From positions 1 through 10,137 of the forward strand of contig NZ_LLZI01000063.1 in NCBI RefSeq assembly GCF_001509485.1: a stretch of 10,137 bases of DNA. The letters are read 5' to 3'. Position 1 is the first letter of the stretch; each line of letters opens with the position of its first letter. Both the position numbers and the translations under genes were made by a program. The notes below the pieces were generated by a model. It worked only from the letters and a program-made list of their open reading frames with translations. It had not been told where the DNA came from and ran no database searches. Of this stretch, positions 1-6,906 are shown piece after piece. The stretch comes from Streptomyces sp. NRRL F-4489 (GTDB taxonomy: Bacteria > Actinomycetota > Actinomycetes > Streptomycetales > Streptomycetaceae).

Positions 1-2
1 CA

Positions 3-47
3 CCCCCGACCCCACCGGGCCCGTACGGAGCCGCCCCCACCCCCTGA
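3..47 (+). CDS. Possible C-terminal end of an upstream gene (partial)
   Basis: Reading frame 3 from the window edge encodes a short Pro/Gly-rich tail, [14 protein letters not shown], and stops at TGA 45-47. Twelve of the 14 sense codons end in G or C, as expected for coding DNA here, and the sequence after the stop is less GC-biased. The piece is too short to name a product, and frames 1 and 2 are also open over these bases, so this may not be coding. If real, it is the proline-rich end of a gene read in the same direction as the nuo operon. Confidence 0.22.
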   Translation, partial: PPTPPGPYGAAPTP

Positions 48-181
48 CACCGACCCGGCATCCCGCCATCCAGACGCCTCGCGTCCGCTGGCTGAGACAG
101 TCCATGAGACAAGCGGGTCCGCCGTCTACGCTGCCGGCCACCCATCACGGGCGAAGTGGGGACAACCCCGGCCATCCGGGA

Positions 182-202
182 AGACGCGCCTGGTGGGCGT
201 CT
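182..202. repeat. Short inverted repeat in the leader
   Basis: AGACGC (182-187) is matched by its reverse complement GCGTCT (197-202) around a 9-base loop. It lies about 80 bases upstream of the nuoA start. It could be a weak end-of-transcript hairpin for the upstream gene, a protein site, or chance in GC-rich DNA. No T-tract follows. Confidence 0.25.
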
Positions 203-215
203 CCGGGGCAGGGCC

Positions 216-246
216 TAGACTCCCGTCCGTACAGATCGTGTAAAAG
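216..246 (+). promoter_or_regulatory. Weak candidate promoter for the nuo operon
   Basis: TAGACT (216-221) matches four of six bases of TTGACA. TAAAAG (241-246) matches four of six of TATAAT, 19 bases further on. A start near 253 would give a leader of about 30 bases and put the inverted repeat at 248-261 over the start site. The match is poor and the spacing long, so an alternative sigma factor or a promoter outside the window is equally possible. This is the least GC-rich part of the window, which is why I looked for a promoter here. Confidence 0.2.
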
Positions 247-247
247 T

Positions 248-261
248 CGTTTCAAGAAACG
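248..261. promoter_or_regulatory. Perfect 6-2-6 inverted repeat, possible operator
   Basis: CGTTTC (248-253), AA, then GAAACG (256-261) form a perfect dyad in a locally AT-rich patch, 12 bases before the nuoA ribosome binding site and 23 bases before the start codon. It does not match the Rex site of Streptomyces (TGTGAA/TTCACA arms) or the Gram-positive LexA box (GAAC/GTTC arms). A protein-binding site is the best explanation, because the 2-base centre is too tight for a good RNA loop without opening pairs. The binding protein is unknown. Confidence 0.35.
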
Positions 262-273
262 CAGTCAGGGAGC

Positions 274-279
274 GAGGGG
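274..279 (+). promoter_or_regulatory. Ribosome binding site of nuoA
   Basis: GAGGGG at 274-279 lies 5 bases before GTG 285-287. This supports the GTG start for nuoA: there is no in-frame ATG nearby, and the resulting N terminus has the length expected for NuoA. Confidence 0.6.
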
Positions 280-284
280 CGGAC

Positions 285-686
285 GTGCCGGACGCGACCG
301 TACGCACCACCGTCGCCGCGGACTATTTCCAGGGCTATGCGGCCGTCGGGATCATCGCCGTGGTCGGGGTGCTGTTCGTCGCCGCGGCCTTCGGGGCCGG
401 GCGGCTGCTGCGCCCTGTCGTGCCCACGCCCGAGAAGCTGCTGACGTACGAATGCGGTGTCGACCCGGTCGGCGAGGGCTGGGCGCACACCCAGGTCCGC
501 TACTACGTCTACGCCTTCCTCTACGTCGTCTTCGCCGTCGACTCGATCTTCCTCTTCCCCTGGGCGACGGTCTTCGCCGCGCCCGGCTTCGGCGGTGTCA
601 CGCTGGTGGAGATGTTCGTCTTCCTCGGCTTCCTCGCCATCGGCCTGCTCTACGCGTACAAGAAGGGCGTCCTGGAATGGACGTGA
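285..686 (+). CDS. nuoA: NADH-quinone oxidoreductase subunit A (NuoA2-type)
   Basis: Small membrane subunit of complex I, 133 aa, that packs against NuoH, NuoJ and NuoB near the quinone site. Three membrane segments lie at roughly residues 18-40, 74-93 and 106-125. The family loop after the first helix is clear ([11 protein letters not shown], with the marker Cys57), followed by [20 protein letters not shown] and a YKKG-L-W end. GTG start with a ribosome binding site upstream; nuoB begins 10 bases before its stop. First gene of the operon. Odd point: the near-universal acidic pair in FDVE (E. coli D79/E81 from memory) reads FAVD here, so Ala84 replaces the first acid and Asp86 the second. The family call is certain; whether proton coupling is affected is inference. 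Confidence 0.95.
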   Translation: MPDATVRTTVAADYFQGYAAVGIIAVVGVLFVAAAFGAGRLLRPVVPTPEKLLTYECGVDPVGEGWAHTQVRYYVYAFLYVVFAVDSIFLFPWATVFAAPGFGGVTLVEMFVFLGFLAIGLLYAYKKGVLEWT

Positions 687-1354
687 ACCCCGCCTCCGCC
701 GCGTCCGCCTCCGCCTCCGCCGCGCCCGCCGCCCCGGCGCCCGTCCCGCTGCCGGAGCCGCGGCGCCTCGGCGCGCTGTCCCGGCTCGCGCCCGAGCCCA
801 TGAAGGTGGTCCTGAACTGGGGCCGCCGCTACAGCCTGTGGGTCTTCAACTTCGGCCTGGCCTGCTGCGCCATCGAGTTCATCGCCGCGTCCATGGCCCG
901 GCACGACTTCATCCGGCTCGGCGTGATCCCGTTCGCGCCCGGTCCCCGCCAGGCCGACCTGATGGTCGTCTCCGGCACCGTCACCGACAAGATGGCGCCC
1001 GCGGTCAAGCGGCTCTACGAGCAGATGCCGGAGCCGAAGTACGTCATCTCCTTCGGCGCCTGCTCCAACTGCGGCGGCCCCTACTGGGACTCGTACTCCG
1101 TCACCAAGGGCGTCGACCAGATCATCCCGGTGGACGTCTACGTCCCCGGCTGCCCGCCGCGCCCGGAGGCGCTGCTCCAGGGCATCCTCAAGCTCCAGGA
1201 GAAGATCGCCCGGGAGTCGCTCGGCGAGCGCTACGGACAGGCCGGCCGGCCGTCCGCGGCCGCGCTCCGCAGCGGCCTGGTGACCCCGCCGCCCGCACCG
1301 GGCACCCCCGGGACCGCTGGGACCCCGGGGACCCCTGGGGAGGAACCGCGATGA
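677..1354 (+). CDS. nuoB: NADH-quinone oxidoreductase subunit B, [4Fe-4S] N2 subunit
   Basis: Peripheral-arm subunit, 225 aa, holding cluster N2, which hands electrons to quinone in complex I. All four expected ligands are present: Cys63-Cys64 in LACCAIEF, Cys129 in GACSNCGG and Cys159 in PGCPPRP. The start is ATG 677, which overlaps nuoA by 10 bases; the open frame runs further upstream but has no family sequence there. About 35 N-terminal residues are Ala/Pro/Ser-rich and about 40 C-terminal residues are Pro/Gly/Thr repeats; both lie outside the conserved core. The N2 region ([16 protein letters not shown]) resembles Fpo- and Ndh-type homologues more than the usual actinobacterial NuoB (GVCASSGGMF type, from memory), and Cys132 is an extra cysteine. 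nuoC follows with an ATGA overlap. Confidence 0.96.
   Translation: MDVNPASAASASASAAPAAPAPVPLPEPRRLGALSRLAPEPMKVVLNWGRRYSLWVFNFGLACCAIEFIAASMARHDFIRLGVIPFAPGPRQADLMVVSGTVTDKMAPAVKRLYEQMPEPKYVISFGACSNCGGPYWDSYSVTKGVDQIIPVDVYVPGCPPRPEALLQGILKLQEKIARESLGERYGQAGRPSAAALRSGLVTPPPAPGTPGTAGTPGTPGEEPR
1323..1340 (+). repeat. GC hairpin over the nuoC ribosome binding site
   Basis: Bases 1323-1329 can pair with 1334-1340 (seven pairs, one of them G-T) around a 4-base loop. The 3' arm includes the first G residues of the nuoC ribosome binding site (GGAGG 1339-1343). The stem lies in the Thr-Pro-Gly repeat end of nuoB, so ribosomes translating nuoB would melt it. It could couple nuoC translation to nuoB, or be a by-product of the repeat sequence. 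Confidence 0.3.
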
Positions 1355-2337
1355 GCGACCAGCCCGAGCAGCAGCCCCAGGAGCAGGCACCGGCACCGGC
1401 ACCGGCACCGGCCCCGGAGCAAGCCCCCGTCGGCTGGCTGCCCGCCCCCGCCGCCCAGCTCTTCGGCCCGGGCGCGGCGGCCGAGCTGGCGTACGGCCTG
1501 CTGACCGTCGACGTGCCGGCGGACGCCTGGACCGCCGCGCTGACCGCCGCCCGCGACGACCTCGGCTGCACCTACTTCGACTGGCTGAGCGCCGTCGACG
1601 AGCCCGGCACCGGCTTCCGGATCTGCGCCCACCTCGCCGACGTGAGCCGCCCCGGAACGGTCCGCCGGCTGGTCGTACGGACCACCGTGCCGCACGACGC
1701 GCCCGCGCTGCCCACCGCCGTGGGCGTGTTCGCGGGCGCCGGCTGGCACGAGCGGGAGACCCACGAGATGTTCGGCGTGGACTTCACCGGCCACCCGCAC
1801 CTGGTGCCGCTGCTGCTGCCGGAGACCTTCGAGGGCCATCCGCTGCGCAAGGACTTCGTGCTGGCGGCCCGGGTCGCCAAGGCGTGGCCGGGCGCCAAGG
1901 AGCCGGGGGAGTCCGAACACGGCGGGCCCAAGCGGCGGCAGATGCTGCCGCCGGGCGTGCCCGACCCCAACGAATGGGGGCCGCTCAAGGGCCAGTTGCC
2001 GCCCGCCCCGGCCCGTCCGGCGCGCGGTGCGCGGGCGGCGGGGGCGGCGGGCGCCGCGGCCGAGCGCCCGGCCCGGCGCACCCGCAGCGTGAGCGCCGGC
2101 TCGGCCAGCCAGCAGGCGGCCGCCACCGGCGACACCGCCGCGCCCAAGGCCCCCACCGCCCCGCGCTCCACCGACGCCCCCTGGCACCGCCCGGCCCCCG
2201 GCACCACCCCGGAACGGGAACAGGACCGCACCCCGGAAGCTCCCCAGGCCGCGCCGAAGCCCGACCCCAAGCCCGAGCCCGACCACAAGCCCGAGCCCCC
2301 CCAGGCCCCCGACCCCGAAGGAGGCGACACCCCATGA
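1351..2337 (+). CDS. nuoC: NADH-quinone oxidoreductase subunit C with long disordered tail
   Basis: Peripheral-arm subunit (30-kDa family), 328 aa, a structural partner of NuoB, NuoI and normally NuoD. The family core spans about residues 28-185. It includes the diagnostic block [14 protein letters not shown] (132-145), then [20 protein letters not shown] and KDF ending at residue 169. The start is ATG 1351 with GGAGG 7 bases upstream, overlapping the nuoB stop as ATGA. The N terminus has an Ala-Pro run (residues 13-22). About 110 residues from 217 onward are Ala/Pro/Arg- then Lys-Pro-rich with no recognisable fold. This tail sits where NuoD is fused in NuoCD proteins, but shows no NuoD similarity. 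nuoH follows directly, so nuoD is missing. Family call is firm; the tail's role is unknown. Confidence 0.93.
   Translation: MSDQPEQQPQEQAPAPAPAPAPEQAPVGWLPAPAAQLFGPGAAAELAYGLLTVDVPADAWTAALTAARDDLGCTYFDWLSAVDEPGTGFRICAHLADVSRPGTVRRLVVRTTVPHDAPALPTAVGVFAGAGWHERETHEMFGVDFTGHPHLVPLLLPETFEGHPLRKDFVLAARVAKAWPGAKEPGESEHGGPKRRQMLPPGVPDPNEWGPLKGQLPPAPARPARGARAAGAAGAAAERPARRTRSVSAGSASQQAAATGDTAAPKAPTAPRSTDAPWHRPAPGTTPEREQDRTPEAPQAAPKPDPKPEPDHKPEPPQAPDPEGGDTP
1386..1415 (+). repeat. Tandem GGCACC hexamer in nuoC
   Basis: Four perfect GGCACC units (1386-1409) and a fifth changed unit GGCCCC (1410-1415) encode the Ala-Pro run near the NuoC N terminus. Gain or loss of a unit keeps the frame and changes only the length of a flexible lead, so this is a likely length-polymorphic site between strains. 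Confidence 0.75.
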
Positions 2338-3299
2338 GCGACACCCTCGCGCTGGTGCTGCGGGTCCTCGCCGTCTTCGTCGTCTTCCTGGTCTTCCCGC
2401 TGGTCATCGGCCAGACCGAGCACAAGGTCATGGCCCATATGCAGGGCCGCCTCGGCCCGATGTACGCGGGCGGCTTCCACGGCTGGGCGCAACTGGTCGC
2501 CGACGGTGTGAAGTTCGCGCAGAAGGAGGACGTCGTCCCGGCCGGCGCCGACCGGCGGATCTTCCAGCTCGCGCCCGCCGTCGCGCTGCTGCCGTACCTC
2601 CTGGTCATGGTCGCCATCCCGGTGGGCCCGCACAACGCCGTCGGGCAGGCCCTCGACGCGGGCGTCTTCTTCGTCCTCGCCGTGATGGGCGTCGGCGTGC
2701 TCGGCTCGCTGATGGCCGGCTGGGCCTCGGCGAACAAGTTCTCCCTGCTCGGCGGCTTGCGCACGGCCGCCCAGCTGCTCGCCTACGAGCTGCCGATGCT
2801 GCTGGCCGCCGCGTCCGTCGCGATGGCCGCCGGCACCCTCTCGCTGCCCGGCATCCTCGACGCCTTCCACTGGTGGTGGGTGCCGTGGCAGATCATCGGC
2901 GGGGTGGTCTTCTTCACCGCCGGGCTGGCCGAGCTCCAGCGGCCGCCGTTCGATATGCCGGTCGCCGACTCCGAGATCATCTTCGGCGCGTACACCGAGT
3001 ACACCGGCCTGCGCTTCGCGCTCTTCCTGCTCGCCGAGTACGCCGGCATCGTCGTGCTCAGCGCGCTGACCGCGGTGCTCTTCCTCGGCGGCTGGCACGG
3101 CCCGTTCGGCGCCGCCGGCCTGGGCTGGCTGTGGACGCTGGTGAAGACCGTGGCGCTCTGCTTCGTCGTCATCTGGCTGCGGGTCACCTATCCGCGGCTG
3201 CGCGAGGACCAGCTGCAGAAGCTCGCCTGGACCGTCCTGATCCCGCTCGCGCTCGCCCAGATCGCCCTCACCGGCATCGTCAAGGTGGTGATCTCCTGA
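2334..3299 (+). CDS. nuoH: NADH-quinone oxidoreductase subunit H
   Basis: Membrane subunit, 321 aa, that joins the peripheral arm to the membrane arm and forms part of the quinone chamber and proton-coupling channel; eight membrane helices are expected for the family. Clear family blocks: [20 protein letters not shown], followed by GVKFAQKED (residues 38-66); [20 protein letters not shown] then ELP (132-154); [11 protein letters not shown] and [16 protein letters not shown] (199-236). Start ATG 2334 has GAAGGAGG 9 bases upstream and overlaps the nuoC stop as ATGA. Glu152, Glu214, Glu222 and Glu235 are kept. In the loop that usually reads PEAE, this protein reads PVAD: Val210 and Asp212 replace two conserved glutamates (E216 and E218 in E. 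coli numbering, from memory). Lack of an adjacent nuoD makes this loop worth attention. Confidence 0.96.
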   Translation: MSDTLALVLRVLAVFVVFLVFPLVIGQTEHKVMAHMQGRLGPMYAGGFHGWAQLVADGVKFAQKEDVVPAGADRRIFQLAPAVALLPYLLVMVAIPVGPHNAVGQALDAGVFFVLAVMGVGVLGSLMAGWASANKFSLLGGLRTAAQLLAYELPMLLAAASVAMAAGTLSLPGILDAFHWWWVPWQIIGGVVFFTAGLAELQRPPFDMPVADSEIIFGAYTEYTGLRFALFLLAEYAGIVVLSALTAVLFLGGWHGPFGAAGLGWLWTLVKTVALCFVVIWLRVTYPRLREDQLQKLAWTVLIPLALAQIALTGIVKVVIS

Positions 3300-3928
3300 T
3301 GTCCCGCCCGTCGCACGACCACGACGCCGCCACGACGCCCGCCAAGCGGTCCCGCGGAATCCCCGGTTCCGGCCTGGCCAAGGGCCTGGCCGTCACGCTC
3401 CGCACGATGACGCGCAAAACCGTCACCGCGCAGTACCCGGACGTCCAGCCCGACCTCCCGCCCCGCACCCGCGGCGTCATCGGGCTGTTCGAGGAGAACT
3501 GCACGGTCTGCATGCTCTGCGCCCGCGAGTGCCCGGACTGGTGCATCTACATCGACTCCCACAAGGAGACGGTGCCGCCGGCCGCCCCCGGGGGCCGGGA
3601 GCGCAGCCGCAACGTCCTGGACCGCTTCGCGATCGACTTCGCGCTGTGCATGTACTGCGGGATCTGCATCGAGGTCTGCCCGTTCGACGCGCTGTTCTGG
3701 TCGCCGGAGTTCGAGTACGCCGAGACCGACATCCGCGAGCTGACGCATGAACGCGACAAGCTCCGCGAGTGGATGTGGACGGTGCCCGAGCCGCCCGCCC
3801 TGGACCCGGCTGCCGAGGAGCCCAAGGAGATCGCCGCCGCCCGCAAGACCGCCGACAAGCTCGCCGCCCAGCAGGCCGCCGAAGCGCAGGCCGCCGGCAC
3901 CGACAATCCACAGGAGGAGGGAACGTGA
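3299..3928 (+). CDS. nuoI: NADH-quinone oxidoreductase subunit I, 2x[4Fe-4S]
   Basis: Ferredoxin-like peripheral subunit, 209 aa, carrying clusters N6a and N6b, which pass electrons to N2 in NuoB. Both binding motifs are complete: Cys68, 71, 74 and Cys78-Pro, and Cys117, 120, 123 and Cys127-Pro. The family N-terminal stretch, an amphipathic helix then [18 protein letters not shown], spans about residues 25-59. Cys82 is an extra cysteine. Residues from about 165 to 209 form a charged Ala/Glu/Lys tail beyond the usual core. ATG 3299 shares one base with the nuoH stop (TGATG); the upstream AAGGTGG (3282-3288) is a weak ribosome site, so translation probably depends on coupling to nuoH. Since nuoG is absent, NuoI would be the electron entry point; its donor is unknown. 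Confidence 0.96.
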   Translation: MSRPSHDHDAATTPAKRSRGIPGSGLAKGLAVTLRTMTRKTVTAQYPDVQPDLPPRTRGVIGLFEENCTVCMLCARECPDWCIYIDSHKETVPPAAPGGRERSRNVLDRFAIDFALCMYCGICIEVCPFDALFWSPEFEYAETDIRELTHERDKLREWMWTVPEPPALDPAAEEPKEIAAARKTADKLAAQQAAEAQAAGTDNPQEEGT

Positions 3929-4515
3929 CGCTCGCCGCCGCCGGCCACGGCTTCCTCTCGCCCACCGGCGTCGAGATCGCCTTCGTCCTCGTCGGCCTCG
4001 CCACCCTCGGCGCGGCCCTGGTCACCGTCACCTCCCGGCAGCTCGTCCACGCCGCCCTGTGGCTGGTGGCCGCGCTCGGCGGGGTCGCCGTGGAGTACCT
4101 CCTGCTCACCGCGGAGTTCATCGCCTGGGTGCAGGTGCTGATCTACGTCGGCTCGGTGGTGGTGCTGCTGCTCTTCGGGCTGATGCTCACCAAGGCGCCC
4201 ATCGGGCCGTCCCCGGACGCCGACTCCGGCAACCGCTGGGCCGCGCTCACCGTGGCCGGCGCGTCCGCCGCCACCCTGGTCTGGGTCGTCGCCGACGCCT
4301 TCCGCACCACCTGGATCGACCTCGGCGGGGCCGCCCAGGGCTCCTCGGAGGTCTCCGGGCGCAGCCTGTTCCGCTACTGGGTGCTGCCCTTCGAGGCGCT
4401 GTCCGTGCTGCTGCTCGCCGCGCTGGTCGGCGCGATCGTGCTGTCCCGCCGCGGCGGGGAGAAGGGCGCCGCCGAGGCCGTCGCGCCCGGCGCCGCGGGG
4501 GAGGAGCGGGACTGA
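3925..4515 (+). CDS. nuoJ: NADH-quinone oxidoreductase subunit J
   Basis: Membrane subunit, 196 aa, placed between NuoA/H and NuoK in complex I; five membrane helices are expected. The family signature is clear in [20 protein letters not shown] then [12 protein letters not shown] (residues 57-88), including Tyr59, Glu64, Gln70 and Tyr74. The start is GTG 3925, overlapping the nuoI stop as GTGA with AGGAGG/GGAGGG just upstream. Earlier in-frame starts lie inside nuoI and give no family sequence. A last helix at about residues 155-178 is followed by a short Ala/Glu/Arg-rich cytoplasmic tail. Nothing looks truncated. Confidence 0.95.
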   Translation: MTLAAAGHGFLSPTGVEIAFVLVGLATLGAALVTVTSRQLVHAALWLVAALGGVAVEYLLLTAEFIAWVQVLIYVGSVVVLLLFGLMLTKAPIGPSPDADSGNRWAALTVAGASAATLVWVVADAFRTTWIDLGGAAQGSSEVSGRSLFRYWVLPFEALSVLLLAALVGAIVLSRRGGEKGAAEAVAPGAAGEERD

Positions 4516-4910
4516 TGCACCTCGTCTACCCGGCCGTGCTGGCCGTCCTCCTCTTCTGCACCGGCCTGTACGGCGTGCTCGCGCGCCGCAACGCGATCCT
4601 GGTGCTGATGTCCGTCGAGCTGATGCTCAACGCCGTCAACCTCAACCTCGTCGCCTTCGACGTCTGGCTGCGGGACACCCTGCACGCCGGCCAGGCCCTG
4701 ACCCTCTTCACCATCGCCGTCGCCGCCGCCGAGATCGGCATCGGGCTGGCGATCGTGCTGCTCGTCTACCGCAACCGCGGCAGCTCCGACATCGACCGCC
4801 TCCGCGACCTCGCCGAACGCCCCGCCGGACCCGCCGGCCCGGGCGCCGGCGACGGCGCGGACGGGGCGCGGCGGCCGCGGCCGGACACCGGGGCGGAGGC
4901 CACCGCGTGA
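4515..4910 (+). CDS. nuoK: NADH-quinone oxidoreductase subunit K
   Basis: Small membrane subunit, 131 aa, homologous to MrpC of Na+/H+ antiporters, with three membrane helices. The two buried glutamates needed for proton transfer are present: Glu35 in [13 protein letters not shown] and Glu73 in AAEIGIGLA. The start ATG 4515 shares one base with the nuoJ stop (TGATG), with GGAGG 10 bases upstream. The core ends near residue 88 (VYRNRG). About 40 further residues form a charged then Gly/Ala/Pro-rich tail; typical NuoK is about 100 aa, so the tail accounts for the extra length. Pump chemistry looks intact. Confidence 0.95.
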   Translation: MHLVYPAVLAVLLFCTGLYGVLARRNAILVLMSVELMLNAVNLNLVAFDVWLRDTLHAGQALTLFTIAVAAAEIGIGLAIVLLVYRNRGSSDIDRLRDLAERPAGPAGPGAGDGADGARRPRPDTGAEATA

Positions 4911-6904
4911 CGCTCACCACCACCGCCGTACTCGTCCCCCTCCTGCCCTTCCTCGGGGCCGCCGCCGGCTTCCTGCTGGGCCGCCGCTCGCCCGGCTTCG
5001 TCCGGCCGCTGGCCGTCCTGCCGACGCTCGCCTCGGCCGTCCTGACCGTCGCCGTCGCCGCGGGCCAGGGCGCCGGACCGGCCACCGACGTCGCCACCCG
5101 GCTCACCCCGACCGGCTCGCTCCCCATCGACCTGGCGCTGCACATCGACGGCTTCGCCGCGCTCATCGCCGTCCTCGTCGGCGTGGTGGCGACCTGCGTG
5201 CAGATCTACTCCACGGCCTACCTCCGCGACGACCCGCGCTACCCGTCCTACGCCGCGCTGGTCTCGCTCTTCACCTCCGCGATGCTGCTGGTCGTCTACA
5301 CCGGCGACCTGATGGTGCTGCTGGTCGGCTGGGAAGTGATGGGCATCTGCTCGTACTTCCTCGTCGGCCACTACTGGGAGACCGAGGCCGCCCGGTCCGC
5401 CTCCCTCAAGGCGTTCCTGGTCACCAAGCTCGGCGACGTCCCCTTCCTCTTCGGCATCTTCGCGCTGGCCGCCGACACCGGCACCTTCCGGATCACCGGC
5501 ATCCTCGGCCACATCGCCCGGGACGGCCTGCACCACCCGACGCTGATCGCGCTGCTGCTGCTGGCCGGCGTCGCGGGCAAGTCCGCGCAGTTCCCGCTGC
5601 ACACCTGGCTCCCGGACGCGATGGCCGGCCCCACGCCGGTCTCCGCGCTGATCCACGCCGCGACGATGGTCGCCGCCGGCGTCTACGTCGTCGCCCGCCT
5701 CCTCCCGGTCTTCGCCGCCTCCGCGGCCGCGCTGGTCGTCCTCGCCGTCATGGCCGCGGTGACCATGGTCGGCTCCGCCCTGGCCGCGCTGGCCCAGGAC
5801 GACATCAAACGGGTGCTGGCCTATTCGACCGTCGGCCAGCTCGGCTACATGACCGGCGCGCTGGCCGTCGGCGACCGCGGCGCCGCCGTCTTCCACCTCC
5901 TGTCGCACGGGGCGTTCAAGGCCCTGCTCTTCCTCGGCGCGGGCGTGGTCATCCACGCCGCGGGCACCAACTCGCTGGCCGCCATGTCCCGCACCGGCGG
6001 CCTGGCCCGGCGGATCCCGGACGCCTTCTGGACGCTGACCGTCGCCCTCCTCGCGCTCGCCGCGATCCCGCCGTTCGCCGGCTTCTTCTCCAAGGAAGCC
6101 GTCCTGGGCGCCGCCGAGCACGCCGCCACCGGCCACGCCGCCGGCATCCCCGGCGCCGCCGGCTGGACGGTCTTCCTCGCCGGTCTGCTCACCGCCCTCC
6201 TCACCGCCGCCTACGCCACCCGGCTGTGGCTGCTCGCCTTCCGCGGCACCGGCCCCGAGGCCGCCGACCACGGGAAGCAGCCGCTCGCCATGACCGCCGT
6301 GCTGTGGGTCCTCTTCGTCCCCACCGTCGGCTTCGGACTGGCCGCCCCCTTCCTGCCCGCGTGGTTCGACGGGCGCTCGCTCACCCCGACCGCCACCACC
6401 TCCGTCCTCGGCACCGGCGCCGCCCTCATCGGCGGCCTGGCCACCTACGCCGCCTGGCGGCACACCACCGCCCGCGCCGCCCGCGCCCCGCTCGGCGCGG
6501 TGGCCGCCGCGCCCGACCTGTCCCCGGCGGCCGCCGAGGAAGTCGCCATCGACGTCCACACCCCGGCCTACGGCGACATCGCCGGCGCCCCGGACCCGGC
6601 CGACCCCGGCCGGCTCCTCCTCGGCCCGCTGCACCGCCACGCCGCCGCCGGCTTCCACCTCGACGCCGTCTACACCGCGCTGTTCGTCCGGCCCGTGCGC
6701 GCCGCCGCGACCCTGGTCCGCTTCCTGGACCACGCGGTCGTCGACACCTACGTCAGCGGCGCCGGCGCCGCGCCCCGCTGGCTGGGCGCCGCCGTCCGCC
6801 GCGCCCAGACCGGGAACGTGCAGACCTACCTCGGGGCGCTGCTGGCCGGTGCGCTCGTCCTGGCCATCGCCGCCGTCCTCGTCGCTACGGGCACGGGAGC
6901 CTGA
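4907..6904 (+). CDS. nuoL: NADH-quinone oxidoreductase subunit L (antiporter-like pump)
   Basis: Distal antiporter-like pump subunit, 665 aa, with a long lateral helix in the family. Key residues are all present: Glu143 ([17 protein letters not shown]), Asp177, Lys225 ([20 protein letters not shown]), His250, His330 and His334 with Lys338 ([10 protein letters not shown]), and Lys396 (FFSKE). The C terminus ends with [20 protein letters not shown], the typical last helix. The protein is longer than E. coli NuoL (613 aa); part of the excess is an Ala/Pro/Asp-rich segment at about 527-575, before the lateral-helix region. GTG 4907 overlaps the nuoK stop as GTGA, with GGAGG 7 bases upstream. It is NuoL rather than MrpA because it lacks the extra MrpA domains and sits in nuo order. 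Confidence 0.96.
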   Translation: MTLTTTAVLVPLLPFLGAAAGFLLGRRSPGFVRPLAVLPTLASAVLTVAVAAGQGAGPATDVATRLTPTGSLPIDLALHIDGFAALIAVLVGVVATCVQIYSTAYLRDDPRYPSYAALVSLFTSAMLLVVYTGDLMVLLVGWEVMGICSYFLVGHYWETEAARSASLKAFLVTKLGDVPFLFGIFALAADTGTFRITGILGHIARDGLHHPTLIALLLLAGVAGKSAQFPLHTWLPDAMAGPTPVSALIHAATMVAAGVYVVARLLPVFAASAAALVVLAVMAAVTMVGSALAALAQDDIKRVLAYSTVGQLGYMTGALAVGDRGAAVFHLLSHGAFKALLFLGAGVVIHAAGTNSLAAMSRTGGLARRIPDAFWTLTVALLALAAIPPFAGFFSKEAVLGAAEHAATGHAAGIPGAAGWTVFLAGLLTALLTAAYATRLWLLAFRGTGPEAADHGKQPLAMTAVLWVLFVPTVGFGLAAPFLPAWFDGRSLTPTATTSVLGTGAALIGGLATYAAWRHTTARAARAPLGAVAAAPDLSPAAAEEVAIDVHTPAYGDIAGAPDPADPGRLLLGPLHRHAAAGFHLDAVYTALFVRPVRAAATLVRFLDHAVVDTYVSGAGAAPRWLGAAVRRAQTGNVQTYLGALLAGALVLAIAAVLVATGTGA

Positions 6905-6906
6905 CC

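Noticed and set aside
1..243. Frame 1 open from the window edge to TAA 241-243
   Set aside because: Translation lacks the G/C third-base bias of the neighbours and shows no recognisable pattern; more likely non-coding leader.
104..676. Upstream extension of the nuoB frame giving a 416-residue protein
   Set aside because: The added residues are Arg/Gly/Ala-rich with no family similarity and lie over the leader and nuoA. The overlap start ATG 677 gives a normal NuoB.
457..1350. Upstream extension of the nuoC frame
   Set aside because: Arg/Ser/Pro-rich shadow of nuoA and nuoB. ATG 1351 with GGAGG in front is clearly the start.
2338..2500. A degraded nuoD between nuoC and nuoH
   Set aside because: nuoH starts inside the nuoC stop and its family sequence begins at once; the NuoC tail has no NuoD-like motifs, so there is no remnant.
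4766..6733. 655-codon open frame on the - strand opposite nuoK/nuoL
   Set aside because: Gly/Glu/Asp/Arg-rich composition typical of the antisense of GC-rich membrane genes; it covers conserved nuoL sequence and has no family match.
4907..6904. Operon as an Mrp-type Na+/H+ antiporter rather than complex I
   Set aside because: Presence of nuoA, B, C, H, I with complete Fe-S ligands, and lack of MrpE, F, G, shows a complex I type set.
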